A stretch of 27,420 bases of DNA from Chondrus crispus (Eukaryota > Rhodophyta > Florideophyceae > Gigartinales > Gigartinaceae): assembly GCF_000350225.1 (NCBI RefSeq), contig NW_005179107.1, positions 8,014 through 35,433 on the forward strand, read 5' to 3'. This document shows positions 1 to 9,379 of the stretch, in pieces; position 1 is the stretch's first letter; every line of letters starts with the position of its first letter. Position numbers and translations under genes: made by a program. The notes under the pieces are model-generated. The model had not been told where the DNA came from and did not search any database. It saw only the letters and a list, made by a program, of their open reading frames with translations.

Positions 1-2118
1 GGGGGGAGGGAGCGAGGGCGGGGTGGTTCACAGGAAAGGGATTTCGGCGAAGCCACTTCATCATCGATCATGAACTAGAGAGCAGCCTCCCCGGCTTCTC
101 TCCATTTCATGATCGATGCCAAGGAGGCATTTGATTTCAAAAAGCTGAACTCTGGGTGCTGAACTCTGGGTACCCTTCTGCCGTCCGGTGGTGCTCCGTT
201 TCCTAAACAGAGTGTAAAATGCTAGCAAGCGACTGTCGCAAATTTCACGTGGGCGTCGAGGCGGGGGAGGGCCGAGTTGTGCACATAAAATGGCGGGAGA
301 AGGTACTGTGTCTGGTTTGTAATGTTGAGAGAACTAATGTTTTGATCTGCATGTGCTCGTATTTGGATTTACCCTTCAGAAGGGTAATTCCACCCTTTCA
401 TTGTACTGCAAGTGCCACTGCACCGCATCGAGTCCATGGAATTTTAGTAGTGTGCATATGGACTGGGTGTGGATTGGTACTTCCTTTAGCCAATAGATTT
501 CGACCAGTTCGCAGAATTACCAAGCATTACAGTGGTTCTGTGTAGCATTCGTTGTGGCGTGCGATTAATTTAATGAAATGATCCGGCCAATAGCGTGACC
601 GCAACTGGTTGAAGGAAAACAAAAGAAAAGAAAAGCGCCTGTTAGGACTGGCCCTCAAGCCACAACAGGAAAGTTATCTTGTAGGTATAGGACTGAACTG
701 TTCGGTTACTATGCTTCAGTTTCTTTCGTTAAATGCGACGTTCTTCTACGATTTTAACACTGTTACACCCTGACAGACTATGATTCCTTCGCCTATAAGG
801 TGTAACCGTAAAGTCGCCCCCTTTTCATAGTGTCGTATCCGGAGACAAACCGGCTCACAATTTTTGTCGGAGTCTACAATCAAGGAGGAGCATTTTTCTA
901 GAAAAGAAATAATAAACGAACTCAAGAAAGTCGAGGGTCATTGACCTCTGGTTGCATGGAGAGATATGTTCATATCTCTTTATTGCTCCAAACACAAATG
1001 TCTGGTACTAAAATGGCCTGAGGCCATCCTTGGCCTGGTTTTAATTTCGTGGTTTGATAATATTTTGTGTTACTCTTTTTGCTGTTGTATGCCGGCAACC
1101 CCGGATGTGTCAACTATCTCTATATTTTTAAATACAGGAAAAAGCTTTTCGCAGTGATATCCTATGGCTCGTGTCGCTGTCTGGTCGGCGACCAGTCTCC
1201 AAAAAATCGAAATGGTATACTTTCAACCTGCAACCCTTAAACTGTATCTGCAGTACAGAATTGTGCTAAAAAACAGTCGAACCTCAACATCAGAAGCAAG
1301 CCATGCTTCGTTTATGAACCACACAGAAGTGTCCTCCATGCTTTAAACTTTCAGGAGGCCGTATAGCTATGATAGTGGGCAGTTGATCAAGGCAGTTTAA
1401 ACTTTTCGTCGTCTGAATGTTGAGTCTTTAAGTTGCGGAACACAGCTGGCAGAGGGAGCAAACAATTTTTCTAACACGGCATTTGGGGGGGAGGGAGCTT
1501 CTGCACCAGCCCCGGTCCATCGGAGATAACTGAAGCCCGGTTGTCATAACTTTATCTTTTTCTCGTTCTCGTTCGTCAGCTCTCCTTCCTGGTGTCTATG
1601 GCAAAAACCATCTCGCCTTTACCGTCTATCCTGGTCGATTATTTTCTGTGCTCCACTCTTTTTCCTCGCGTAGACATGGGCACGAGGATGATGTATAGAG
1701 TCGCATTGGGTGCGAATAAAGCGTCAAGGCAGCTTCTCTCTCAAGGAAAATTGCTTTTGTGGTAGGAATTTTTTGCTGTGTTATGAATATGCTTCTGTAG
1801 TGCATGAAGTATAAGGAATGAAAAGCTTGTCAAGGGTGCGGGGCCTGCAGCGCAAATGAATATGGAGATGGTGGAGAGTAGAGTTTGAGTGTTCGTTTTG
1901 TCAGAGCCGAATAGAGCCTCTCCTATGTAAATATGAGTAAGCTCTACATGAGGTCGCGTTAAAACGCAGAGTGCGCAGGCAGTTCCCTCTTGAAAGCTAG
2001 ACAAGAACAGTGGGACACAAACCCATTTACTGTACAACAGAAAATGAGGATAAGATGGACTAGACGCTACGTCAAAACGCAACTGAAACTAGTGTACGGG
2101 ACGAGAGAATTGGGCGAC
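1..2118. other. Stretch with no recognisable gene
   Basis: I find no reading frame here with recognisable protein motifs; the open frames are short and compositionally random. Visible structure is limited to an imperfect hairpin at 62-118 and a tandem duplication of a 14-mer (GCTGAACTCTGGGT) at 144-171. A pyrimidine-rich patch ending in CAG near 1560-1580 could act as a splice acceptor, but no plausible exon follows it. It may be intergenic DNA or decayed mobile DNA. Confidence 0.5.
62..118. repeat. Imperfect hairpin-forming inverted repeat
   Basis: The 21-nt arms at 62-82 and 98-118 are reverse complements apart from about four mismatches; both carry CATCGATCATGAA. The inner bases AGCC (84-87) and GGCT (93-96) also pair, leaving a very small loop. 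No gene can be tied to it. Confidence 0.6.
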
Positions 2119-2421
2119 TTAGCGCTCCTTGACAACGTCATATTCTGACATATTCTTGTTCAGGTAGATAGGAATATAGGAGCAGGTGGGGAGGACTTTC
2201 GCACCGGCTGCACGAGCATGAGCACAGGCGAACTTGACGAGTTTTGCGGCGATTCCTTTACCTCGGATTTGAGGCGGGACGTAGGTGTGGGTGAGGTTGT
2301 AGAGCGGATGCCCGTCATCGTCGATAATCTCGTATTCCAGGACGGCCGGCTCGGGGTGGCCTGGTACTGTGAAGGTGAATCGGTTGCGGTGCGGCTCTTG
2401 GACAACGACGGGGTCGGGCAT
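2119..2421 (-). CDS. Small GNAT-family N-acetyltransferase (NATD1/YidJ-like)
   Basis: A 100-residue intact frame from an ATG. It resembles the short single-domain GCN5-related acetyltransferases found in bacteria (COG2388) and as eukaryotic NATD1-type proteins. The acetyl-CoA binding loop is visible as QIRGKGIAAKLV (about residues 51-62), following a beta segment LYNLTHTYVP. It is followed by the family's C-terminal pattern ending CSYIPIYLNKN (80-90), where the conserved Cys and Tyr sit. The length matches the family. The substrate is unknown; family members acetylate small molecules or amines. No targeting peptide is evident, so cytosolic or nuclear location is likely. It stands alone between featureless DNA and a transposon cluster. 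A TATA-like box lies about 60 nt upstream. The family call is fairly secure; the specific function is not. Confidence 0.85.
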   Translation of the reverse strand: MPDPVVVQEPHRNRFTFTVPGHPEPAVLEYEIIDDDGHPLYNLTHTYVPPQIRGKGIAAKLVKFACAHARAAGAKVLPTCSYIPIYLNKNMSEYDVVKER

Positions 2422-2478
2422 GGTTGATGGGTATGGCGAGGAAGGTTTAGCTTGAAGAAGGAAGTGGTTTGGAAAGCC

Positions 2479-2484
2479 TTTATA
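2479..2484 (-). promoter_or_regulatory. Possible TATA box of the GNAT gene
   Basis: On the minus strand this reads TATAAA, about 58 nt upstream of the GNAT start codon. That would leave a roughly 30-nt 5' leader if transcription begins about 30 nt downstream. The position is reasonable but the hexamer is common by chance. Confidence 0.3.
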
Positions 2485-2715
2485 CCGTGAGTTGAATTAG
2501 CAAAGAGTGGACTAGAAGTGCTCAAGGTTTGGCGTCTAATTTTAGTTTAGAATTTTAACTCCAAAACCAACACGGTTCAGTTCTCGCGATCCAGCAATGC
2601 ATTATGACTTCACTTTTCGAGGTGGATTAACTTTATTTAAAGGCAGGGCGGTGTCCGAGCAGTGATGTAACATGTTACCAGCCTTTTTTATTTTACATCC
2701 TACAGTATTACAGTA

Positions 2716-3254
2716 CAGGGGGGGTCTCTTAATTAGTGCACTTTTAGTTAGTGCACATTGGACTTTAATGCACCCTCTGATAGCTTGGCACGACTTTGTA
2801 CAGGTGTACACGTATGTTCACGCGAGCACAATGGTCGTCGCCGTCCGTAGAGAGTGGGTTCCATTCTTTTACAGATCCCAGCAACCTTATGCATCTTCGA
2901 ACAACTAATCACACAATGAGCACAACTGAACCAGCATCCAGGGCGTCAAGAACACGCCTTACCCTTTCGCAAAAAGAGGAGGTGCTGCGGCGACTTTCAC
3001 AAGGGTGCTCGGCACGTCGATTTGCAGCGTGATTTCAACTGCTCCCCAAGAACGATATGCAACATCTTGCTAAGCGAGCGTTGAGCCGTGTCTATAATGA
3101 ACACACGAAGCGTCAGCGACGGCAAACGCTGGTAACGGAACATTTCGTTGCCCCGTAAACTACTTTTTAGCGAGCCCCTTAGATAATGCACATTGAAGAT
3201 AGTGCACATAGAATGCGCATGGCACGGGGGTGCACTAATTGAGGGAGTCGCCTG
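2716..3254 (+). mobile_element. Short pogo-like DNA transposon, non-autonomous
   Basis: A 539-bp element bounded by TA dinucleotides (2714-2715 and 3255-3256), as expected for Tc1/mariner/pogo target duplications. The terminal inverted repeats are about 25 nt: the left end begins CAGGGGGGGTCTCTTAATTA, and the right end, reverse-complemented, begins CAGGCGACTCCCTCAATTA. Both continue into TAGTGCAC. TAGTGCAC recurs several times just inside both ends, plausibly as transposase binding sites. Only the beginning of a transposase gene remains inside, so movement would need a transposase supplied in trans. It lies immediately left of a Tc1 element. Confidence 0.75.
2916..3112 (+). pseudogene. Remnant of a pogo/CENP-B-type transposase N-terminus
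   Basis: From the ATG at 2916 the frame encodes 38 residues ending in TGA. It contains RTRLTLSQKEEVLRRL and a G-C-S-A-R-R-F-A-A segment, the start of a pogo/CENP-B N-terminal helix-turn-helix. The next helix continues in a neighbouring frame directly after the stop (DFNCSPRTICNIL), so a single-base indel near 3030 broke the gene. A third frame then carries a basic stretch (NEHTKRQRR). No DDE catalytic domain is present in the element. Confidence 0.65.
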
Positions 3255-3346
3255 TATTCTCTTCAGCAGCGCACGAACTCGTACTCGAGGAGGTCCCTAT
3301 GTAAGGCTTCACTGTATTCGGTACTGTACATCACTGCGGACTGCTA

Positions 3347-3397
3347 ATAATAAAATCCCGATACGTGTGAAGTTCACACGTATCGGGATTTTATTAT
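3347..3397. repeat. 51-nt perfect palindrome (25-nt arms, 1-nt centre)
   Basis: Bases 3347-3371 and 3373-3397 are exact reverse complements around a single G at 3372. The core reads CGTGTGAAGTTCACACG. A second hairpin follows at 3404-3441, with arms GGTCTT...TACAATA and TATTGTAAAGACC around a 9-nt loop. Together they fill the gap between two DNA transposons and may be a tiny foldback element or an excision product. No coding content. Confidence 0.85.
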
Positions 3398-3447
3398 ACA
3401 GTAGGTCTTCACTACAATACCTCAGTTCTATTGTAAAGACCCTGGTA

Positions 3448-4961
3448 CAGTCACCATCAAAAATATAGGACCAGTTGGGGGCCAAGGTTCCACCAAAGGA
3501 CACCCGGACTTCCGCACACCAATGGAAAGCTTGTTTAAAAACCATTGCAAATATGCGCTCAGAATTTTGGACCGAATAAATAAAACACTCACAGAAACAA
3601 AACATAATTTTTTGGCTGTAAAAACTATAGGACCACTACAGTATATTGTTTTTTAATTGTGGCGCGAAAGCGAAACACCTGTCCCAGATGCATAACCTGA
3701 TCCAGCACACTCCACAGAACACCAATGTCGATTGCATATCCTTAAAAAAATGCCTCGCGGCACCCAGCTTACCCCAACCGAAAGAATAGAGATCAATACT
3801 TTGAACTCTGCAAAGTGGTCTCATCGGCAGATTGCCGAGAAGTTGAAGCGTTCCAAAACGGTCGTCACAAGATTCTTAAAGAATCCAGCAGAGTATGGGA
3901 CTATCCAGAGGCCTGGCAGACCTCCCAAAGTGGCCGGCGCCGTCCGTAAGAGAGTCATTCGTGAGGCCTCGAAGAAACTAACCACCGCACCAAAAATTCG
4001 GAAGGCCTTGGAGCTATCGGTAAGCACCTCTACAGTGCAACGGATAATTAGAGGGACTGGTTTTATGGCTTTTAAAAAGATGACGACCGCCCCGTGGATT
4101 ACAAACGAACATCGCAAAAAGGGTGTCTTGGGCAGAGACACATGTGCAATTCTCCCTGGAAAAGTGGCGTACTGTGGTCTTTTCCGATGAGAAGAAATTT
4201 AATCTGGATGGCCCTGATGGGTTTGCCTACTACTGGCATGACCTCAGGGTCAGTGAGCCGATTTTTCTGAACGCCAAAGCGAGAGTGGATCAGTCATGGT
4301 TTGGGCTGCGTTTTCGCACTACGGAAAATCTGAGCTGGTTGTGACATGCGGACGACAGAACGCTAAAAAGTATTGCGAGACTATGAAAGACCATTTACTT
4401 CCCTTCGCGGCACTTACACATGGCGAAAAACTGGATATATCAGCAAGACAATGCTTCCATACATAGAGCACATGAGACCAGAACGTGGTTCAAGGACCAT
4501 GGAGTGGACGATCTCGACTGGCCAGCCCGACCTTCGGACCTGAACCCCATAGAGAACCTATGGGCCATTCTGGAAAGGACCGTATACCCGTCCGCACGCC
4601 AATTTTTGTCTACCAAAGATCTTACTAGTTGCATCATGGAATGCTGGGAGAAAATTGAGGACGAAGTGCTGCATAACTTGGTAGCGTCAATGCCAAGGCG
4701 TTGTGCTGCTGTCATGGTAAAACAGGGTTCGAAAACAAAGTACTAGGGAGGTGTGGCAAACAATATACTGTAGTGGTCCTATAGTTTTTACAGCCAAAAA
4801 ATTATGTTTTGCTTCTGTGAGTGTTTTATTTATTCGGTCCAAAATTCTGAGTGCATATTTGCAATGGTTTTTAAACAAGCTTTACATTGGTGTGCGGAAG
4901 TCGGGGTGTCCTTTGGTGGAACCTTGGCCCCCAACTGGTCCAATATTTTTGATAGTGACTG
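3448..4961 (+). mobile_element. Tc1/mariner element with 204-nt inverted repeats
   Basis: A 1514-bp element flanked by TA on both sides (3446-3447, 4962-4963). The inverted repeats span 3448-3651 and 4758-4961, are each 204 nt, and differ at only about six positions by eye. The ends read CAGTCACCATCAAAAATATA (left) and CAGTCACTATCAAAAATATT (right, reverse-complemented). Between them is a Tc1-type transposase broken by frameshifts. Nearly identical ends with a dead gene suggest the copy arrived fairly recently, perhaps already defective and moved in trans. Confidence 0.9.
3750..4746 (+). pseudogene. Tc1-like DD34E transposase, frameshifted
   Basis: The ATG at 3750 opens a frame starting MPRGTQLTPTERIEI, with an N-terminal paired-type helix-turn-helix (SHRQIAEKLKRSKTVVTRFL), a GRP-like basic linker (RPGRPPKVAG) and a second HTH. 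This frame fails near 4130-4190. The catalytic core continues in other frames: the first Asp in VVFSDEKKFNLDGPDG (about 4180), the second in YQQDNASIH (about 4440), and the Glu in PSDLNPIENLW (about 4550). The last two are 34 residues apart, the DD34E spacing of Tc1. At least three frame changes are needed (about 4130, 4285 and 4415), so no functional protein is possible. The family call is firm. Confidence 0.9.
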
Positions 4962-5149
4962 TAAGTTGACGACGGAGCGGTTTTTGCGCATTGCAAAAGT
5001 CATACAAAATTTTAGAAAGAAATGCACATGTAATTAAACGTACGCAAGAAAGGCAATGATTAGCGGGAAGACCAGATCACTGCGCAAACAAACCGAAACT
5101 ACGCAAATCACCAGTCTTCGGTCGGCTGCCGCCCGAGATAGTTCGCAAC

Positions 5150-6390
5150 AACACCGGCCCTAAAGCCTTTACGGGCAGCGGGCTGGCGTTATTCTCTGTA
5201 GTTCTTCTGTATACGTCTTCGACGTTCGATCTGTGAGGTTCATATCTTGTACTAGCGATTAGCTAATTGCTGGTACAGGATTGCATCTGCAGCCCGCAGT
5301 GGCTTGCGGTTAATGTAAAAGTTGGTGAAGCCGAGGCACAGTCGAAAGACTGCATCGTAGTTTTTCTCATCATACTTCCATTTGCTGGACTACACGTTCC
5401 GAAGCTCACAAAGGCGACCAAAAAAGTTCTTAACAATTACTCGGTCGCTATAAATGTGGTGGTTTCCGCGACCTCGGCAGGTGTCAGCAGACCTCGAGGT
5501 TGTTTGGGCGTGGGGTGAATAACGCGACAAAACTGTTTTCCTTCCTGGTACCCCTTGTCTGTCAGCAAAGCCCAGTGGTTAGGATAGTGCTCGCTCAGTG
5601 GACCTTCATAGAACATGTCCAATTCTGCGGCGGTCTTCTTCAGCTGTTTGCGATGGAACGATTGCATCTGCTGGAATAGCACCAGATCCGAGACAGACCC
5701 CGGTTCATGGAAACTAGCCCCCAGCGCCAAACCACATGGCAGCACCGACACCTCGACTTTGTAGCCATATAATTTGTGCTTTCCGGGAAAAATACTTCTT
5801 GCCCCCTCCTAAATGCTCCCAAAGGGCCTAAAACTTGGTTAAAACGTCACTTCAGTGGCAAACTGTGCCATAGGATAATTGGAAAAACAACGGCGTTTCG
5901 ATTTCAGGAGGTCCGTGGTCCACTTTCGTGCTCGATAGTCTACATAATTGTTATAGACCGCCTCATAAATCTAATGCACAAACTTCATAATGAGCCTCTC
6001 GAACGACGAGGCAGAAATTCCAAACATTCAGGCAAGGAAGTCCCAGTTTCCCCCGTGCTGAAAGAAGGCCAGCGTCATGAAGAGCACGTCTTTGGGATTT
6101 TGTGCACTCTTGCGGCCCCGTCCAACAATTAATCTGTACTTTATGAATTCCTCAAACCCTATCCATACGGCCATAAATTCTTGCGGCTCAAAGTTGGTCA
6201 TCTCGAGGATGGCGCGAGCACCGTCTTGATCGTAGAATGCATCGAACACCGGGGAATCGCTGCCAGTGTCTTCATCAGAATCAGCAGGGAGGCCTTCGCT
6301 GTACTGTTCGAGCTCATTGCGGCGCTCGATAGCAACGGACAACAATGCCGCGAGCGCCGCTGCAGCGTCTTCACTGCTGAGGCCTGCCAT
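5150..6390 (-). pseudogene. Decayed PIF/Harbinger-like transposase
   Basis: The N-terminal part (6390-6028) begins at an ATG and encodes an Ala-rich segment, ERRNELEQYSEG, an acidic DSDEDTGSDS run, and GRGRKSAQNPKDVLFMTL. It then stops. Homology to the copy at 15412-16684 continues in pieces: SFERLIMKFV (about 5980), a segment ending in TEVTF, then GLALGASFHEPGSVSDL and HWALLTDKGYQ (about 5720-5550). The tail around 5270-5430 reads SDRVIVKNFFGRLCEL and SSKWKYDEKNYDAVFRLC. The catalytic Glu expected in the AEN-W-FG position is Lys here. Several stops and frameshifts make it inactive. Its terminal repeats were not identified. Confidence 0.8.
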
Positions 6391-6511
6391 CTTTGTGACA
6401 GCGGCAATGGGGGCTTGGGAGGCGGTGACAATGGGTATGTGGGGCTTGTTTGGTGATCGGTGTGCTTACTATGGCCGCTATGGCGGCAACTGCTCTATAT
6501 TTCAAATGGCG

Positions 6512-6532
6512 ATGTCATTTCGGAAATGACAT
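6512..6532. repeat. 21-nt perfect palindrome upstream of the decayed Harbinger gene
   Basis: ATGTCATTTC and GAAATGACAT flank a single G. It lies about 120 nt upstream of the transposase start on the minus strand and about 105 nt left of the DIRS-like repeat. It could be part of the Harbinger element's terminal region, but I could not find a partner copy. Confidence 0.55.
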
Positions 6533-6638
6533 GGTCATTTCCTGGGTCGGTTTCGTATTTTGGAAAAGGCGCGCAATTGTGGGAGTGCCACATCGCAGAC
6601 GTCGCCCGGTCTGAAGGCGAATATGTAAGTCATTTGTA

Positions 6639-6808
6639 CGCGTCAATGTACACTGCGTGTATAGGGGTGAAACTCCACGAGAAATAGCACGCGTCTGTAA
6701 GTACTTACTGACAGCCGGGCGTCTCGCCGTACCAGCCTCGCCGCCGACCCATAAGTAGTAGAAGCGAGCTGTCCTATCCCGCTACCTCTCCTCCCCATGT
6801 CAATTTCT
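6639..6808 (+). repeat. Left 170-nt direct repeat of the DIRS-like element
   Basis: Starts CGCGTCAATGTACACTG and matches 12094-12263 in the same orientation with only a few substitutions, ending in CCCCATGTCAATTTCT. It marks the left boundary of the retrotransposon. Confidence 0.9.
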
Positions 6809-6881
6809 CTTTGCGAGAAATTCCCCTCAGCAAGCGAGGCGGTGACACATTCTACAGAGTGCGGCCAGAGCACTCAGAGAG

Positions 6882-7341
6882 ATGACTGAACAAGCAACTG
6901 ACCCCGTCCGAAGTCCCGCCGCCCCTCGTGGTCGTGCAGCCCGCGCTCGCCGTGAGGGCTGCCTGGTAAAGCGCTGTACCATCGCGTCGGGACTACGGGG
7001 ATGTGGTATCAGAGCTAAGCTCTCTCAAGATGGTAGGAGAAGGAAGCGTTTTCGAGCGGGGGCCCCATGTGCCCGTCACGCACATGGGGTATTTCAAACC
7101 CCCCGGGGCCGCCTTCCTCTCTGAGTTGATGTCGAGGGACCGGCGGTCTGCTAAAGAATGGGAATACATCAACGCTGCTGGAGTTTGGACTGAGCTGGGT
7201 GTGGAGGCTTTGGCGGTGGCCAGGGACCAGACGGAGGATGTGCCAAGCCTAGCGCGGAAGTTAGCTCTAGCGGAGAAGGCGATGAACGCTGCGCTCGAGG
7301 TGTTGTCTATGAGGGCGCAGTACTTTAGGGAAGATCACTGA
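6882..7341 (+). pseudogene. Gag-like region of the DIRS-like element, frameshifted
   Basis: An ATG at 6882 opens a basic segment (SPAAPRGRAARARREG) in one frame. A second frame from about 6970 carries the more protein-like part, including HMGYFKPPGAAFLSELMSRD, SAKEWEYINAAGVWTELG and a helical C-terminus ending in a stop at 7341. The frame must change between about 6970 and 7120. The position first in the element and the helical content suggest a nucleocapsid-type protein; I see no diagnostic motif, so the role is inferred from location. Confidence 0.45.
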
Positions 7342-8243
7342 GCAGGGAGTTGAGGCTGCACGGCAGATGTCCTTCCTGTAGCATAAGGACGCGTGTCTTA
7401 TCTACACAAAAATACTGTCCGCGTGGAAACATCAACCACGTGGCAAACGTTATGACGACGACTGTCATTTTTCGGATCCGTCTAATGTTGTGTGTAAGGC
7501 CACCGATCCTTACAGTACCTCGAGTACAGTACTGTAGCGCAACGGCGCAAATAGTCGTTACGAAGTCTCTTCTGTATTAGCGCCGTTACGCTTTACGGTG
7601 TAAGAAGTACAGTATTACGTATTTAATAAAGGAGGCCGCTAGGGGAATGAAGAGAGGACCATCAACAGCACACGGGGGGGGCTAGTCTGGTCAAGTCCGA
7701 CCCCTAGTCGTCTACGTTTTCATTTCTTTTTCGGAGGTCTTTTGGCCATTTTCCCTTTCGTTTTCCGTTCTACGTTCCGACCACCCACCCAAGGCTGAGG
7801 CGCTACGATAGCGCGGCTCTGTGCCAGGATCCGGACTCCGCGTCGTCGCCCTGACCGCAAGGGCGCCGAGTCACGCGTAGACCCGTCTATCTGCCAGCCG
7901 TTGCTCGTTGGGGTGTCGAACCCATTCAAGACTCTACCACGCTACCAGGGACCCGTTCCCATTCGCTTATTGGCACGTGCGCCCGGTGACATCGCACTTC
8001 GAGCTACAGTATACTCCCTGAGCCCGCTCCCGCCTTCGTGGTCGGTTCAGCGCTGGGGTGTTATACTACACTTCCTGGTGGAGCAAGGACACGACGCTGT
8101 GTTCTCTGAATCCTACCGCTCCGCCAGGGAGGCGTTGAAGAGCAAGCTGGAGGTCGAGGCTGCGATGATGCTGGCCAAGGCGCGGTTGGAGAGGGCTACG
8201 GGCAACAGAAACACTGGACCCCGCAGGCGGGGCCCAGTGATCA
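7342..8243 (+). other. Degenerate internal part of the DIRS-like element
   Basis: No intact gene until about 7901. From there an open frame runs to 8356, encoding HFLVEQGHDAVFSESYRSAR and a helical, Arg-rich tail. This may be a second part of a Gag-like protein or a spacer preceding the reverse transcriptase. Several copies of TACAGTA/TACTGTA occur at 7510-7612 and 8010. Confidence 0.35.
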
Positions 8244-9107
8244 GTGATGGAGAAAGACGGAGCCGCTGTCGCCGCAATGGGAAGGGGAGGAGCACCATTG
8301 CGGAGCGGAACGGCCCTCAGAGCGGACGCTTGGCGTTCGGAGGAGGGGGCCAGTGAGTGCCTGACGAGGCACATCCGATACGGGATATTGGATCTGCTTT
8401 CGGTGCCCTTTGAGAAAGGGTTGGTACTAGGGGAGCTCCCCCCGTCGGAGGAGGACAGGACGTTTGGAAGGGATGATCTGGAGAGGGGGTGCAAAGAGGG
8501 GCTGTACGAGCGCGTGGGGTACGAAGAAGCGATAGAGGCGGCACACAGTGGACGAATGGTGTCCTCAGCTTTCACTGTGTGGCAGGGGGAGGGCGTCGAC
8601 AGGCGCGGGCAATTTGTAATTATTTTCAAACGCCAGAGCGGGCACTGGGAGAAGGGGTCAATCAAGATGGAGACACTGCAGTCATTCGCCACACAGCTGC
8701 AAGGTGGGGATACACTATTGTCGTGGGACATTAAGAGTGGGTACCGCCGCTTCTATCTCCACCCGCGCATGCGCGAGTTCTTCCTCTTCCGGTACGACGG
8801 TTTCTTCTACCGTTGCATTGCCCTGCCGTTCGGGTGGAGCCGATCTGTACTGTGATTCACTAAGCTTCTGCGCTCGCTGGTGCAGCACCTGCGCGAGCGC
8901 CTGGGCTACCGCGTGCTACCCTACCTCGACGACTTCGCTTGCGCGCCCTCTCCGCTGGGGCGCCCGTCAACAAGAAGGGACTTTGCAAGGGCGCGGCGAA
9001 GGTTGGCCGGGCTCTTCGGGCGGCTGGGGCTGGTGCGGCACGAGAACAAGGGATTTTGGGACGGGACGCCGGTTCTGGAGCATCTGGGCTGCGTTATCGA
9101 CACCTAG
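8244..9107 (+). pseudogene. DIRS-type reverse transcriptase, interrupted
   Basis: The frame contains the DIRS RT core in order: RMVSSAFTVWQ, FVIIFKRQSGHWEKGSIKM, LLSWDIKSGYRRFYLHPRM (catalytic Asp), FFLFRYDGFFYRCIALPFGW, then, after an in-frame TGA at 8853-8855, FTKLLRSLV, LGYRVLPYLDDFACAP (the catalytic YLDD box) and a C-terminal LGCVID segment before a TAG at 9105-9107. Sequence beyond continues in shifted frames (about 9110-9320, SLRKLRHFRGVAGSMTLALP). A single internal stop thus separates the two halves of the active site. Readthrough of the TGA cannot be excluded, but further breaks downstream favour a pseudogene. Confidence 0.85.
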
Positions 9108-9379
9108 AAGATGCGCGTGTTCGCGTCCGAGAAGAAGGTCCTAAGGCTGCGGCGGCTGGCGAAGGAGTTGTTGCTGGGCGGGCACTAAACCGGCGACTGG
9201 TGTCGCTCCGCAAGCTCCGCCATTTCCGCGGCGTCGCCGGGTCCATGACCCTCGCGCTCCCGCTTTCCCGCTTCTACACTCGCAGCCTCTACTTCGAAAT
9301 GACCCTCGCCGGGCTGCGAGCAGCGTGTGGGATAACTCCTCTCCGCCCTGGGTTGGGTGAGAGGCAGAGGCTTTAGCGA

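Noticed and set aside
219..545. A 108-codon open frame near the left edge
   Set aside because: No family motifs, random composition, and no supporting promoter or splice context.
1741..2082. A 113-codon minus-strand frame downstream of the GNAT gene
   Set aside because: Low-complexity mixture of hydrophobic residues and no domain; most likely part of the 3' flank.
8066..8731. A 221-codon minus-strand frame opposite the reverse transcriptase
   Set aside because: The plus strand carries clear DIRS RT motifs here; the antisense product is Ser/Pro/Arg-rich and featureless.
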